From Sporothrix humicola (Eukaryota; Ascomycota; Sordariomycetes; Ophiostomatales; Ophiostomataceae): a DNA stretch of 64,000 nt. The notes under the pieces are model-generated. The model worked only from the letters and a program-made list of their open reading frames with translations, ran no database searches and was not told the DNA's origin. Both the position numbers and the translations under genes were made by a program. Location: the NCBI GenBank assembly GCA_021396245.1, contig WNYE01000031.1, forward strand, positions 308,747-372,746, read 5' to 3'. Positions 12,024 through 22,381 of this stretch are shown one piece after another (positions within the stretch are counted from its first letter, which is position 1; each line of letters starts with the position of its first letter).

Positions 12024-13228
12024 GACGGATAACTTGGCTGATTGCAGCGTCCTCTGACGGCTGCAAATGTGATTGTGGGTTTTTGACGTGGACGATCTCG
12101 TCGTACTGTAAGTTGTTGAAAAGACGAATCTGCGGTTGACAGGTGTTTCTGCATGCTCAGATGGGTGCTCTCTTGGCGGGAAGTGATATATACGATGGTA
12201 TATATCAAGTGTGTGTCAAGAAAAGGTTGGTGACGATAGATGTCTAGATCGAGTGTGAATTGTTGTTTTCTTCAAATTGCTGCGGCTGTAACGATGAAAA
12301 CAAAGTGGAAGAGAGTAGATGCGAGTGAGAAAGGCTGATATAATAACAGAAATGTATGAAAGTAGAGTTTTGCCCTGGCCTAGAATGGTGGCCTCGCCTC
12401 CAGCACTTTTTTCGGGTTGTTTTTTTGTTGTTTGTAGTTTGAACTTTTCCCCTTCTGAGCTTTGCATGAAGAAGGGAGTCATACGGGTGGGGTTTTAGCA
12501 TGCGCTATGCGACACTACAGGCAGGTGCAGGTCCGCCTTTCCTGCCTTTTTGGCAGATTTTCGGATTTTGACATTGGGTGGCAAGAGCACCCGGATGCGC
12601 CTCCCACCAACCTGCCTTGACAAAAGCACTTGCACATGCGTGCTCGGCGTGTATAAAATTACTTCCTTCCAACTCTGAAAATATTTACTGTTCCCGGTGG
12701 CACCTGCCTGACAAGTTCTCATCTAATATCACTAAGAAAGGCTCCTCAAAACCAAGAGACCGTACGGGAAAGAACGACTCATACTGATCCTATCCGGCTA
12801 ATGCACATGCAGCCTTTTGGCGGGCCTCATCCCACTCAGAGATATGCGGTATGCAGTGCGGAAAACTGGAGTAAAGAACGTTTCAAAACATATTTTAAGC
12901 TGTGGGTGGAAATTGCAAAAAGAGAAGATAATCAATCAAAAGATCCAAATTTGAGATGTCGTTTTGCAAACAATTGGTCTCACAGTTCGTTCCTGTATGA
13001 CTACAGCGTTTATGTCGTATTGAGCAACCCCACTAAAATTAGCTGAAGCGTCTGAGGCTGTGAGCAGCTCTTGCCATAACTTTCTAAGCACGCAAGCGCA
13101 CGAGATCAAGCAGGAGCAATGCTGCTTCATTCTCCGCATCTGCCTCTCACAACAAGTCAAAAAACGCCCGCCTATGACTCTATCAAAAGAGAAATCGAAT
13201 TGAGGTTGCCGATCTTTCCCTACCTTCA
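12024..13228. other. Divergent promoter region, NF-X1 / membrane protein
   Basis: About 1.2 kb between divergent starts. A 9-bp inverted repeat (gatatatac, 4-nt loop, gtatatatc) lies at 12185-12206, roughly 160 nt upstream of the NF-X1 start. The part from 12790 to 13090 is more A/T-rich. No coding potential is seen. Confidence 0.5.
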
Positions 13229-13912
13229 ATGGCTGTATCGATGGCTGCCTCCACGGAATCTCATTCAAGATCGGACGACGAAGACTGGCGCAAGGCTGTC
13301 CGATCAGCATGGCTCTCACAACAGCTCGGCCCTTTCAACAGCAGCAATTCAGACGATATCGTTGACGATACCGACAACGATGAACACTTCCGCCGATGCT
13401 GGGGCCGCAGTAGCTGCAGCTCTTGTCTAGGCATCTCTGCCTGCAGCTGGTGTCTCGTGTTTCCTTATTCATTATTCGTCTCATTTACTGATTACTCTTC
13501 ATCTGGCCATCTGCTGACCTCCGCCACTCAGAGCGCAACTTGCGTGCCCAACGACTACCTTATCCCAGCACTGGCTCCAGCTTGGGAGGGCGATTATGTC
13601 TGCCCATACTGGGCCGAGCGATGGGAGATTCGGACCAGGCCGCTCGGCTGCCAGGTGTCGACGATTACAAGTCTGACAGCAATAGTTGCCGGCTCTAGTA
13701 CGCTCGTCGTGGCGCTGCTGCTGTGGCTACTCGTTGTTGTAGTCCGAAGGCTACGGCGGGTGCAATGGTCGTCGGCTAGATCGTGGAGGATCGCGACGTT
13801 TCTGCGCCGGCCAGATAGCCCAACGATCGAAGGGCCTCGGATAATATCGACAGACTCGACTACAGCCAGACAAGCCAACGAGCAGACGCCTCTACTGCCT
13901 GACATACCATGA
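13229..13912 (+). CDS. Small membrane protein with C-terminal dileucine signal, unknown function
   Basis: I do not recognise this 227-aa protein. Residues 1-55 are polar and acidic (SRSDDEDWRKAVRSAWL, then Asp/Asn-rich). A Cys-rich weakly hydrophobic segment at about 63-87 may be a first membrane span. Residues 88-145 form a putative lumenal loop with three Cys (about 105, 125, 141) and several Trp. A strong span at about 147-172 (TSLTAIVAGSSTLVVALLLW onward) is followed by RRLRR, which suggests a cytosolic C-terminus. The tail has an EQTPLL sequence (218-223) that fits the [DE]xxxL[LI] sorting motif used for vacuole/endosome targeting. Codon use is like that of its neighbours and the start context is good (TTCAATGG). 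Its stop is only 70 nt from that of the convergent MoaD-like gene. Confidence 0.6.
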   Translation: MAVSMAASTESHSRSDDEDWRKAVRSAWLSQQLGPFNSSNSDDIVDDTDNDEHFRRCWGRSSCSSCLGISACSWCLVFPYSLFVSFTDYSSSGHLLTSATQSATCVPNDYLIPALAPAWEGDYVCPYWAERWEIRTRPLGCQVSTITSLTAIVAGSSTLVVALLLWLLVVVVRRLRRVQWSSARSWRIATFLRRPDSPTIEGPRIISTDSTTARQANEQTPLLPDIP

Positions 13913-13982
13913 GGTCGAAAGACGTACGGAAGAGTATATATAAACGCAGACACGCTATCATGCGTTGACCACCAACCCTGCT

Positions 13983-14267
13983 TCAACCCGAGCTCACAGG
14001 CGGGATCACGGCCACCTCGTCGCCCTCTTGGATCACGACGCTCGTGTCCTGTGCCTCGATGTCCACATACTCGAGATTGATCGTCACCAGACTCCCGTCC
14101 AGCACGCCCGCCCGGATTCCACTATACCGCGCCTCCAGCGTCGCGAAAAGCTCAGCCAGCGGCAGCGGTGCCGGCAGTGCCTCGTAGTCCTTCTGGGTGT
14201 ACGACGTGGCAGCCGCAAAGTAGAGCATGTTGAAGTGGCCCTTGGGCGGCCGTGGCGCGTTGGACAT
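13983..14267 (-). CDS. cnxG: Molybdopterin synthase sulfur-carrier subunit (MoaD / MOCS2A)
   Basis: A 94-aa ubiquitin-fold sulfur carrier. Its thiocarboxylated C-terminus donates sulfur to precursor Z in molybdenum cofactor synthesis, needed for nitrate reductase and xanthine dehydrogenase. It starts MSNAPRPPKGHFNMLYFAAA and ends EGDEVAVIPPVSSG. The PPV/I-x-x-G ending separates MoaD from Urm1, which lacks the proline pair. The CDS has no intron. The open frame extends 8 codons further upstream but without an ATG, so 14267 is the start. The last two residues are Ser-Gly instead of the usual Gly-Gly. The terminal Gly, which carries the thiocarboxylate, is present. Confidence 0.9.
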   Translation of the reverse strand: MSNAPRPPKGHFNMLYFAAATSYTQKDYEALPAPLPLAELFATLEARYSGIRAGVLDGSLVTINLEYVDIEAQDTSVVIQEGDEVAVIPPVSSG

Positions 14268-15376
14268 CTCGAAGAGAAGTGACAGAAACAACTAGCTGCA
14301 ATCTTAAACTTGTTAGCAAATGGACGAAAAGAAGACAATAGAAGTAACAAGTGAGAAGGGAGGGAAAGGTAAGGGTTTTTTTGGTTGTCAGAGATCTTGG
14401 TGTAATGAGAACAATCATAGAAAATCAAGAAATTGTGCTTTATAAGGTTATACATCATTCAACCGTGTAGAAAAACCCATGTGTTTGTGTAGAGAGGAAA
14501 ATGCTAAAAACGAAAAGAATTGTATGATATATGCTTACCTTTTGAAGAGTGCTGTTGTTGGGAGAAGAAGAGAGAAGGGAAGAAAAGACGCGAAGAGGAA
14601 AAGAGAAGAAAAGGCAGAGAATTTATGGCCAGGCCCGAGAAATTTTAGGTGGGGAAAGAAGGGAATCTTTTTCGCGTGAGCAAAATCACATCACGTGATC
14701 TGAATTTTTGCATCGCATTTGCTTCACGATCCGAGTCAACATTTCGACGTTTACCTCACGGACGATCCCCAGTAAGAACTACAGCAGCCGTACGTCACAG
14801 AATCAGTCGCAGATTTGGCCAATGGTGGTTTTGGATTTTTATGCCCTCTCGTCTTCTAAAAAAACATGGAGAAAACCCTGGTCTTCTCCTGTCCGTTTTT
14901 CCCACCAGAGTAACAACCAAAAAGAAAAAAAAGCTAAGAACAAATAAATGTGCACAAGAGAAAGCAGAACAGTCAATAGTCCGATACAACGCAAAGACAT
15001 CCGTAAGAGCAGTCTTCGCAATCGTTCCATGCCGTCCGCCCTTGACCATCTGGAGCTCGGTGGCTTCTGCCAAAAGAAATCGTTTCGTTCCGCCGACAGT
15101 CGCACTTCCCGTCCCAGGTTTGGCCATTTGGTGTTTTTTTCCCATAAAAAAGAATAGAGTACTCCTTTTTCAATCCCATTCGCGCCCTCCATTGTTTTCG
15201 GTTCGAGAAACAAGGTTTCGGGGAGGGGAGAGAGGCGCAAAGGCCACCCTTCCATCTTCTACTACCATCGCATGCCGGTCCGGAATATTGGTTTTTTCTG
15301 GTCGATTTTTTTATATTTGTAGGTTGTCGTCGTTCGTCACTCGTCGTCCGTCCATCGTCTCGCACGCGCGCAGCGC
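14268..15376. other. Upstream region of cnxG and 3' flank of rps28
   Basis: About 1.1 kb. The palindrome ATCACGTGAT at 14690-14699 is a perfect E-box-type site (CACGTG core) for bHLH factors such as Cbf1/Pho4 types. A-rich purine stretches at 14560-14620 and 14920-14950 have no coding character. A 267-codon frame through this region is low-complexity and not supported. Confidence 0.5.
14690..14699. promoter_or_regulatory. Palindromic E-box ATCACGTGAT
   Basis: A perfect 10-bp palindrome with a CACGTG core about 420 nt upstream of the cnxG start. The site is visible in the sequence. Regulation through a bHLH factor is inference. Confidence 0.4.
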
Positions 15377-15680
15377 TTATCTCAGGCGGCGAGCCTCACG
15401 CTCAGACTCGAGCAGGCACAGGATGTCGTCCTCGCGGACTGCGGCAGGTTAGCATTTCGGTGTCCCTTGTTCGTTCCTCCATTTCCTTGCCGTTCTCTTT
15501 TCTCCTCTCTCGTTCGGAATCTCAGTTCGACATACCAGGGCCCTTGACGTTGCGGATGATGCTGCGGGTCTGGTCGTCCATGAACTCGACGCGGACCTGG
15601 GTGACACCACCACGCGAACCGGTGCGGCCGAGAACGCGGGTGACCTTGACCAACTTGACGGGCTGCTTCGAGGAATCCAT
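15377..15680 (-). CDS. rps28: 40S ribosomal protein S28 (eS28)
   Basis: A small-subunit ribosomal protein near the mRNA exit/decoding region. There are two exons on the minus strand: 15680-15536 and 15438-15377. The 97-nt intron (15439-15535, GTATG...CAG) interrupts the Val codon in KGPVREDD. The 68-aa product starts MDSSKQPVKLVKVTRVLGRT, contains GVTQVRVEFMDDQTRSIIRN, and ends LLESEREARRLR, which is the full family length. The TAA stop is at 15377-15379. It shares a 627-bp upstream region with the divergent dynamitin gene. Confidence 0.96.
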
Positions 15681-16307
15681 TTTGGATGTATATGTGGGTG
15701 TTTTGGAAGAAAACGGGGGGTTGTTGAAGAGGCTGAAAAGTTGTGTGGTTGTGGTTGAAAATCGAAGGGACAGTCAAAAGTGGTGATGTGGGAAGGGGAA
15801 AGAGCGGGCGGGAAAACGAGGTAAGGAAAAAAGTTGACGCTTGCAGTTTTTTCCGCACGCACACAATTTTTTCGCCAGACCTGCCAGCAAAATCCTTATG
15901 TAAGCACTGCAAAAAGGGCGAAAAAATAGGAAAAATAGTTTGTGGGCAAGAAAGCCCCTCCCCATTTTGAGGAAGTCGCTGTTGATTGGTCAGTCCTAAG
16001 ACCGACCCCAAAACGACAGCCCCACATGCTCTCTCGTCTCTCGTCGCCCAGAGTCTCCACTTTTTCTGGAGCTAAAGTACAGAGTAATACGAAGTGTATT
16101 CTCCACAGGATGTGTACAGTCCAAATGGCAGCCGCGTCTGGCAGTAGCCGAAACACGTCTCCTCTGCAGCCAACCAGCGGCGCTCCTGCTGTAGGCCAAC
16201 ATCGCGAGAGAGCTCCCCCTATCTAGTGCAGAACGTCACTCATCAAACGGCCACCTCTCAGAACAGCTGATTTATATGACATTGCAGCTGTGACAACCGT
16301 CAAAATC
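15681..16307. promoter_or_regulatory. Bidirectional promoter region, rps28 / dynamitin
   Basis: A 627-bp gap between divergent start codons, so both promoters must lie here. It has A-rich stretches close to rps28 (15770-15950). No TATA box or known ribosomal-protein element is convincing to me. Confidence 0.5.
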
Positions 16308-17717
16308 ATGGCTTTGAACAGAAAATACTCGGCATTGCCGGATCTGGTGAGTCTGGCCACTCAATGCGCATTGTTGTGAAGCTGGAGCTTGTAAGCCCTC
16401 ACAAAACATCTTCATATCTTCTAACAACTATAGGACACGGCGCCGGATATTTACGAAACGCCAGAGCTCACGGACGACAACTCGACTGTTTTGACGACGA
16501 CGGGCCGGTCCCCCTCAGACGAGTCGGACGACAATGACGACGACGACGACATTGAGACGGGCATTTCGCGGTCCCGCGTCCATGTTGACCAGGCCCGTTC
16601 GCGGTTTCACGGATCAACCGTCGACGCACGCGGCGTTGACTTTTCAGACCGCGTCGACGGCAAGCGGAAATCGTACCGGACAGCCACGTCGTCACGGCGG
16701 CGGAGGCGGCAGCAACAGTCGGTCTTGGGCGATGTCAGTGACGCAGACGGCGATGGCGACGGAAACGAGGACGAGGATGACGACGACGAAGACAGCGACT
16801 CGCTGGACGGGCTGGAGCGCAAGATTGCGCGCTTAAAACGGGAGGTGGAAGAGACCAAGGCGGCCTACAAGCGGCAAAAGGAGGCAAAAGCAGCAAAATC
16901 AGGATCAGGGGCGCCAGTAGCAGGGGCCGATCTCGAGTCACTAAGCCAAGCTCTTGACGACATTGCAAGACTTGCCGATGAAGAGGTAGCCAAGATAGCA
17001 AGGCCTCTAACCACCCAGACCGAAGAATCTACCACAGCTACTCCAGCAGCACCTCCTCCGTCAGCAGCTGGTGCTCATGCACTGGCCCAGACAGCCGACT
17101 TTGACCGCCGTCTCGTTCTGCTCGAACGGTCAATTGGCATTGAAGGCGGTGAGGGTACTGGCCTGCCCCGCGCCATCCTGCCGACTCTCGATGCTCTCCA
17201 GCGCCAGATCGGCACACTCGCCGACGCTTCGACGGCCTCGCTTGACGGCATCAGCCGCCGTGTCCGCACTCTCGCCCAGGAGGCCGACCAGCTCACAAAG
17301 TCTCGCCAGGCCGCCAAAGCCGCCCAAGAAGCGCTGGCCGATGTGGCTGGAAAGGATGTCGCCGCTGGTGGTAATGCCGCCAAGAATGCCGGCGGTGACG
17401 ACAGCGCCGACACAAAGATCAACGCACTCTACGGCACACTCCCCACGATCGAACAGCTCGCGCCACTACTGCCGCCATTGCTGGACAGACTGCGGTCATT
17501 GCGGGCAATCCATGCCGATGCGGCTGCCGCTAGCGAACTTCTCGATGAGCTGGCCCAGCAGCAGGCCGACACGGCAGCCGAAGTGAAGCAGTGGCGCCAG
17601 GGCCTCGAGACAATGGAGGCGGCGCTGAAAGACGGTGAGGCGACGATGGGCAAGAATGCACAGGTCATGGAGGGCTGGGTCAAGGGCCTGGAGGCGCGGC
17701 TGGACAAGCTGGCGTGA
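16308..17717 (+). CDS. Dynactin subunit 2 (dynamitin, p50)
   Basis: Shoulder component of dynactin, the cofactor for cytoplasmic dynein in nuclear and vesicle movement. There are two exons, 16308-16346 and 16434-17717, separated by an 87-nt GT-AG intron with a CTAAC branch site, giving 440 aa. The N-terminus MALNRKYSALPDL joined to DTAPDIYETPEL is the conserved dynamitin start (small residues, LPD, then PDxYETxxL), which also supports the intron. Residues about 30-115 are acidic and disordered. DGLERKIARLKREVEETKAA begins the first coiled coil at about 125, and further heptad-rich segments continue to the C-terminus. The Ala-rich composition is normal for fungal dynamitins. Confidence 0.88.
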
Positions 17718-18454
17718 AGTTGCGTGAAGAGGAAAGGGGGAGACGAGTATTTAACGAGCACCTGTATTTAATACCCTCCATGTTGTGTTCAATGTTTTAT
17801 TGCATCAAGCTTTGTCTTTTCTATTTTATTTCTTTGCCATATACTTCATCTTTGAGATCCGACCAAAGCATGATGTACTTCTGGTTGCAACCAAATACTC
17901 TGAATTATCACGTTTGCCATGACTCAATCCTATTGATTTCAGGCTTTTCGCTTCTCACTTCTTACTTCGTTAACCTTATATTTCACGTGAAGGTTGATAC
18001 ATTCACATGGCTGTGCACCTAAAATGGCAAGAGCCGTGTATTTGGGAGAGCTTGATTGGTGGTGGGGTCCCTGTCGCAAAGTTTTAGTGGACCTGCTCTA
18101 TTGAGAAGGGACCTTCCCAAGCTAAACCTACGTAACTGCCAAAACGCGTCTCACAACCTCGCGCTTCTTTTTCACGGCGAGGTCAAATCAACCCCACGAT
18201 TCTTCCACAATTGCGATTGAAACGCATTTCCATCGCATTTCGAATGCATTCCAAACGCATTCTTACCCCTCACACCTCCACATGATTGCACAAAGTCGGG
18301 TCTAAGGTCAAGGAAGGGACCACAAAACGGCCCTCTCGCCTCGCCTTCCCGAACGCGTGCAGCTACCCGTCTCATTCATCTTTTCTGTACGACACATTTA
18401 CGGCACATTGTCGGCTTCTCAGTCTTCTAGCCGGGCCATAGATTGAGCGAAACA
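17718..18454. other. Intergenic region, dynamitin to rtc4
   Basis: 737 bp between two genes on the same strand. The first 300 bp are AT-rich (probable 3' UTR of dynamitin) and the remainder is a probable promoter for the Rtc4-domain gene. GCATTTCGAATGCATT-like short palindromic sequence lies near 18230-18260. No gene is seen. Confidence 0.5.
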
Positions 18455-20602
18455 ATGGTCAGGCCATGGAAGCCACCGGCCAGCAGCATTGCGCCGCCCT
18501 CACGCGTGCTCACAGCGGCGGTGCGGACCAAGCGAGCCAATGAGGCCAAAGCAGCTTCAAAGCGGCCAATGCGAGAGCCCGTATCTGTCGATGCGCCCCC
18601 TCTGAGCAGTAGCGATGACGAGGAGAACGACTATGACAAAGGCCAAGCTAGCAGACAGGAACGAGAGCTGTCCGACGACATTTCAGACTCGTCAAACGAC
18701 CGGTCTCGGGGCCATATTCAGTCAACAGCATTCAAGCGGCTAGGAGATAAAGCAGGCAGCGACAGTCTAAAACCTGCCAAACAGAGACAGCGCAACAAGC
18801 TGCTGGTAGCCGGCGAGATGCGTAAGAGCGGCGTCGGCCACGGCGGCAGCGCTGGAAGTGGTGGCAGCGGAAGCGAAAGCGGCAAACGAGGGACCAAACG
18901 GCCACGACCGGACGAGGAATCGCCAGAGAAGCCAGAAAAGCCAGGAAATGGGCCAGCATCGAGAACGATGACGACAAAATACGGCGGCAGCAGTGGCACC
19001 ACATACGGGCGCTCTCGACCAGCGCCAAAAGCCACATATGGCGGTCGCTCACGGCCAGGAATGCCGTCAATACGAAGCACATCAAGCACATCGACAACAA
19101 CAACAACAACAACAACAGTGTCAGCCAAACCAAAAGCGATATTTAAGACGTTTGTGGACGACGCCAGTGACCTGAGCGAGCCAGATGAGAAAGAGACAGC
19201 AAAGAAGAGTGCGCCACCACCACCAGCAACTTCCAGAAAACAGTTTGTCCCGCCGCCAGCATTGTCCCCAGAAAGGGCCAAAACACCACCCAAGTTTAAC
19301 AGCAATAACAAATGGGCCCGTTCGGACGATGACGAAGAATATGACGAAGACAGGTCCAGAGCAAAGAAGGGGAGCACAATAGCAGGCAAAGAGAATGACA
19401 AGCCACAGTCGAAGACAAGGGCGGCATTCAAACCACCGCCAGAAGATGACAGTGAAGACGAGCTGGGCGACAATGCATCCAAGGACGAGAAGAGCAAAGC
19501 TTTCACGGCCACATACGCAAAGACGAACGCAAATTCAAAAACAAAACCGACCGACTCAGACGAACCCATGAACAAAAAGGATCTGTTTAGGTCCCGCCAG
19601 AAATGGCGGTCGAAAAGGGGAAGCGACAATGGGTCTACACCGTCGTCGTCACAGTCGGCACCACAGCCAGCTCCAAGGGCTGTCTTCAAGATCCCCGAAT
19701 ATAATGAGAGCGTCCCAGCCGGTGGAGACGGTCAAAACGATGGCAACGGCACAGTCCTCGACATTTCGGATGACGACTTTGACAAGAAGAACGACAAGAA
19801 CGACGACAAGAGCGAGGATGAGGTGGCCTCTGTTGCTGCCAGCGATAACACCATGGAGTATAAGGGCCCCGCCATCTGTCCGCTGTGCAAGGAACCCCTG
19901 GACGAAGCCACCCTCCGCGATCTTCTGCCCAACCACTACCTGCTGTCCGGCATCTCTTATGCGCGCATCGCAAAGACCCGCAGCGTCATCCCCCTCAACT
20001 TGCTCAAGTTTGACGAGAAAATGCGTTTCTGCAATGGCCACAAGCACCGTGCCAGCCGTCTCGCCTGGGTCGCCCGTGGCTACCCTGCCATCGACTGGGA
20101 TGCGCTGCCGGCACGTCTCGCTCGTCACGAGAAACACATCCACCGCATCCTCGTGGGCAAAACCGCGTCGACCTTCCGCACAGCATGGGAGAAGATCACA
20201 GCCCCGACAACCACCACTACGATCGTTATCCCGGGCTACTACGGCCGCCGTGGCCTGCGTGTCCTGTCCGACGCCATTGTCCATCGCCATGCCAGCACGC
20301 TGCGCAAGCTCGTCGTCAAAGACCAGTTCCTGGCCGCCCGCGGCATGGCCCAGTACGTGCAGGCCGTGCTGGTGCCCGAACTGGCTATCCAGCTGATCCG
20401 CGAAGATATGCAAAAGGGCGGGGCGGGCACTTCGAGCTTTGAAGACGCCCAGCGGATCATGGAGCAGAGTGCTGAGATTGGGGAGGAGGTCATGGACGAG
20501 GAGTGGGACGGCGACGAGGATGAAGACGAGCGTAGTGGGGACGACGATGAGGATGAAGTGGGTGATAGTGCCGACGATGGGTACGACTCCATGTCTACAT
20601 AA
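18455..20602 (+). CDS. rtc4: Rtc4-domain protein (restriction of telomere capping 4-like)
   Basis: A single-exon 715-aa protein. The C-terminal domain (about residues 469-690) starts with a zinc-knuckle-like CPLCKEPLDEATLRDLLP and continues MRFCNGHKHR, then an alpha-helical part ending at PELAIQLIREDMQ. This is the Rtc4-type domain, named from a yeast gene whose deletion modifies telomere-capping defects. The molecular function is not established. Residues 1-465 are disordered, with Ser/Asp/Glu clusters and basic stretches, an eight-Thr run, and three similar short motifs (KAIFKTF, RAAFKPP, RAVFKIP). The end is highly acidic (EDEDERSGDDDEDE). The frame is open upstream to a TTG at 18443, but ATG 18455 has an ideal context (AACAATGG). 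A nuclear location is likely, but inferred. Confidence 0.85.
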   Translation: MVRPWKPPASSIAPPSRVLTAAVRTKRANEAKAASKRPMREPVSVDAPPLSSSDDEENDYDKGQASRQERELSDDISDSSNDRSRGHIQSTAFKRLGDKAGSDSLKPAKQRQRNKLLVAGEMRKSGVGHGGSAGSGGSGSESGKRGTKRPRPDEESPEKPEKPGNGPASRTMTTKYGGSSGTTYGRSRPAPKATYGGRSRPGMPSIRSTSSTSTTTTTTTTVSAKPKAIFKTFVDDASDLSEPDEKETAKKSAPPPPATSRKQFVPPPALSPERAKTPPKFNSNNKWARSDDDEEYDEDRSRAKKGSTIAGKENDKPQSKTRAAFKPPPEDDSEDELGDNASKDEKSKAFTATYAKTNANSKTKPTDSDEPMNKKDLFRSRQKWRSKRGSDNGSTPSSSQSAPQPAPRAVFKIPEYNESVPAGGDGQNDGNGTVLDISDDDFDKKNDKNDDKSEDEVASVAASDNTMEYKGPAICPLCKEPLDEATLRDLLPNHYLLSGISYARIAKTRSVIPLNLLKFDEKMRFCNGHKHRASRLAWVARGYPAIDWDALPARLARHEKHIHRILVGKTASTFRTAWEKITAPTTTTTIVIPGYYGRRGLRVLSDAIVHRHASTLRKLVVKDQFLAARGMAQYVQAVLVPELAIQLIREDMQKGGAGTSSFEDAQRIMEQSAEIGEEVMDEEWDGDEDEDERSGDDDEDEVGDSADDGYDSMST

Positions 20603-21299
20603 TTTGTACATGTCCATAGGGCACATAATTGCATACATAGAAACAAATGGGGAATATGATGATCATGAGCTAGATAACCAACAATCAAACTAATCATAAC
20701 AAATCCATCTATTTGGCGGCCGTGAACATAATACACGTGTGTCTATGAGTCGGGACTCCGTCACTGTTTATTTATTTGGTTCGTAACTTATCCTTTTGTT
20801 TTGTTTACGGCTGTGGTTTTATTTATTATTATTTCATTTTCTTTATATACAGAAGAAAATATTTATGAAAAGAAATCCTGACAAATATTTTATCAAACAG
20901 ACGTTTTTGAATGCAATGTCGTTATTTTTGATCTGCCACCAATTCATAATATATTACTGGTTATCTCTTCTTCAAGAGGATAAAGCTCGCTTATTTCTTC
21001 CATTTATTCTCTTCCTCTTCCACAAGCCCTTCTTACTACATTTCCACGTGCTTGGATTGATCACCGCTCAGGGACCAGTCCAAACCCGTCCAGACAGGAG
21101 CTGTAGCAAATCGTGGCAGCTCAATCCCGGGAGCCGACAGGGGGCGGCGAGGTATCTTCTCAAGGACAATAAATATTGAGGTACGAAGAGATAACGACTG
21201 TAATGGCTGAATTGTCTCGTATTCATGACATTGTTACCAGCATCGTTACCAAGATACGTTCACATCTCAAATCGAGACAAAGCTAGAGCTAGATCGGGA

Positions 21300-21566
21300 C
21301 TATTGAGATATACGACAAAGACAGAGCCAGAAGTGTAGATGCCAAGAAAGATCTCCCTCCAACTCCCAGACCGTCGTTGCTGCCATAATGTCGTATTTTA
21401 ATCTCGACAGCACCTTTCGACGTTCCCCATCTCCGACTTCTCTTGCAAGTCTGATATGATCGCCTCGCGTCTTACACGCACCACACAAACGGCGCCCCTG
21501 ATGCGACCGATGCGAGCGGTTGGATGTGCGGTCGAACGATGAGCGACAAGCCTTGCATCGGGTCAT
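21300..21566 (-). CDS. Doubtful small ORF with two CxxC pairs
   Basis: An 88-codon ATG-initiated frame. Its N-terminus has CKAC and, about 24 residues later, CGAC (motifs TRCKACRSSFD and RRLCGACKTRGD), a spacing compatible with one zinc site. The middle is basic (LAREVGDGERRKVLSRLKYD) and the end is hydrophobic with Trp and Cys. I recognise no family. It sits alone in a gene-poor region. The Cys pairs and hydrophilic composition make it slightly better than a random frame, but nothing else supports it. Confidence 0.22.
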   Translation of the reverse strand: MTRCKACRSSFDRTSNRSHRSHQGRRLCGACKTRGDHIRLAREVGDGERRKVLSRLKYDIMAATTVWELEGDLSWHLHFWLCLCRISQ

Positions 21567-22054
21567 GACAAATATTGCTGGAGCTCGAGATGGTATTGAT
21601 TTTGCTACTTTGATATTTCATTTTTCATTTTTCTTTTGGTCTTCACCTCAACTACCCGATGGCCCGTGTTCCGGTTCCGTGTCGCTCTGTTAATATACGG
21701 CTGGACTGCCATAGTACCTCATTTCACACTTACACGGCCACGGCTCATCCAACCTCTTTCTATTTGTGTGTTCTTGTTTTCTTATGTGCAATATTATACA
21801 CTGTTCAGACGGCCCGATACCAGATGACGGCGCATTGCTTTCTGGCGAGGCTATTTACAAGAATGAGTCGCACTTTTCATATATCTTATCTTATTGCCAT
21901 ATCCATACAACGAACTTGTACATCGATATTGTCTATTGTCTATTCTCAAAACTGCAAATTGCCTGCATTTCATCCATTTCTCCAGGGCCTAGGGCTGCAG
22001 CACTCTAAAACTCGAGATCCAAGACATTTCTGTCCTTTGCCTGTCTCTGTCCCC

Positions 22055-22381
22055 ATGAGTCTCCGTCGCTCCCCAAAACCTACCGGACGTGTCTCGCCCT
22101 GGTCAAAACGCACGGATCACGGCCTGGGCCTGGCGTCGCAGCAGTCGCAAGAGTCGCATCCACCCCTTCCCACTACCCTCAAACAGCTCTTCTCTGTGTT
22201 TTCTGTTTCGCATCTGTTGACGGATATTCGGTGTATCTTCTTGCTGCTGTTGTCCATGATTTCGTGTCTTTATTTCATAACACAACCTCAGGCTCTCCAA
22301 CGGATAATCCGGTTGTACCGACCGCCTGCTTTCTACGGAGAAAGGACGACTACATTACTGGAATATTATCATTCTGATTAG
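22055..22381 (+). CDS. Doubtful small ORF with one predicted membrane span
   Basis: A 108-codon frame from ATG 22055. Residues 1-40 are basic and Ser/Pro-rich (MSLRRSPKPTGRVSPWSKR). A hydrophobic segment at about 58-75 (CIFLLLLSMISCLYF) could cross a membrane, and the tail is QRIIRLYRPPAFYGERTTTL followed by a short end. The composition is protein-like, unlike the neighbouring pyrimidine frames, but I recognise no family. An upstream frame extension lacks supporting character. Confidence 0.22.
   Translation: MSLRRSPKPTGRVSPWSKRTDHGLGLASQQSQESHPPLPTTLKQLFSVFSVSHLLTDIRCIFLLLLSMISCLYFITQPQALQRIIRLYRPPAFYGERTTTLLEYYHSD

Noticed and set aside
14649..15452. 267-codon open frame on the plus strand
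   Set aside because: Low-complexity Arg/Ser/Phe-rich, overlaps the end of the certain rps28 gene on the other strand.
15382..16011. 209-codon minus-strand frame over rps28
   Set aside because: It is in a different frame from rps28 and runs through its intron; the spliced S28 protein explains the locus.
19649..20638. 329-codon antisense frame
   Set aside because: Shadow of the Rtc4-domain coding strand caused by GC-rich codon bias.
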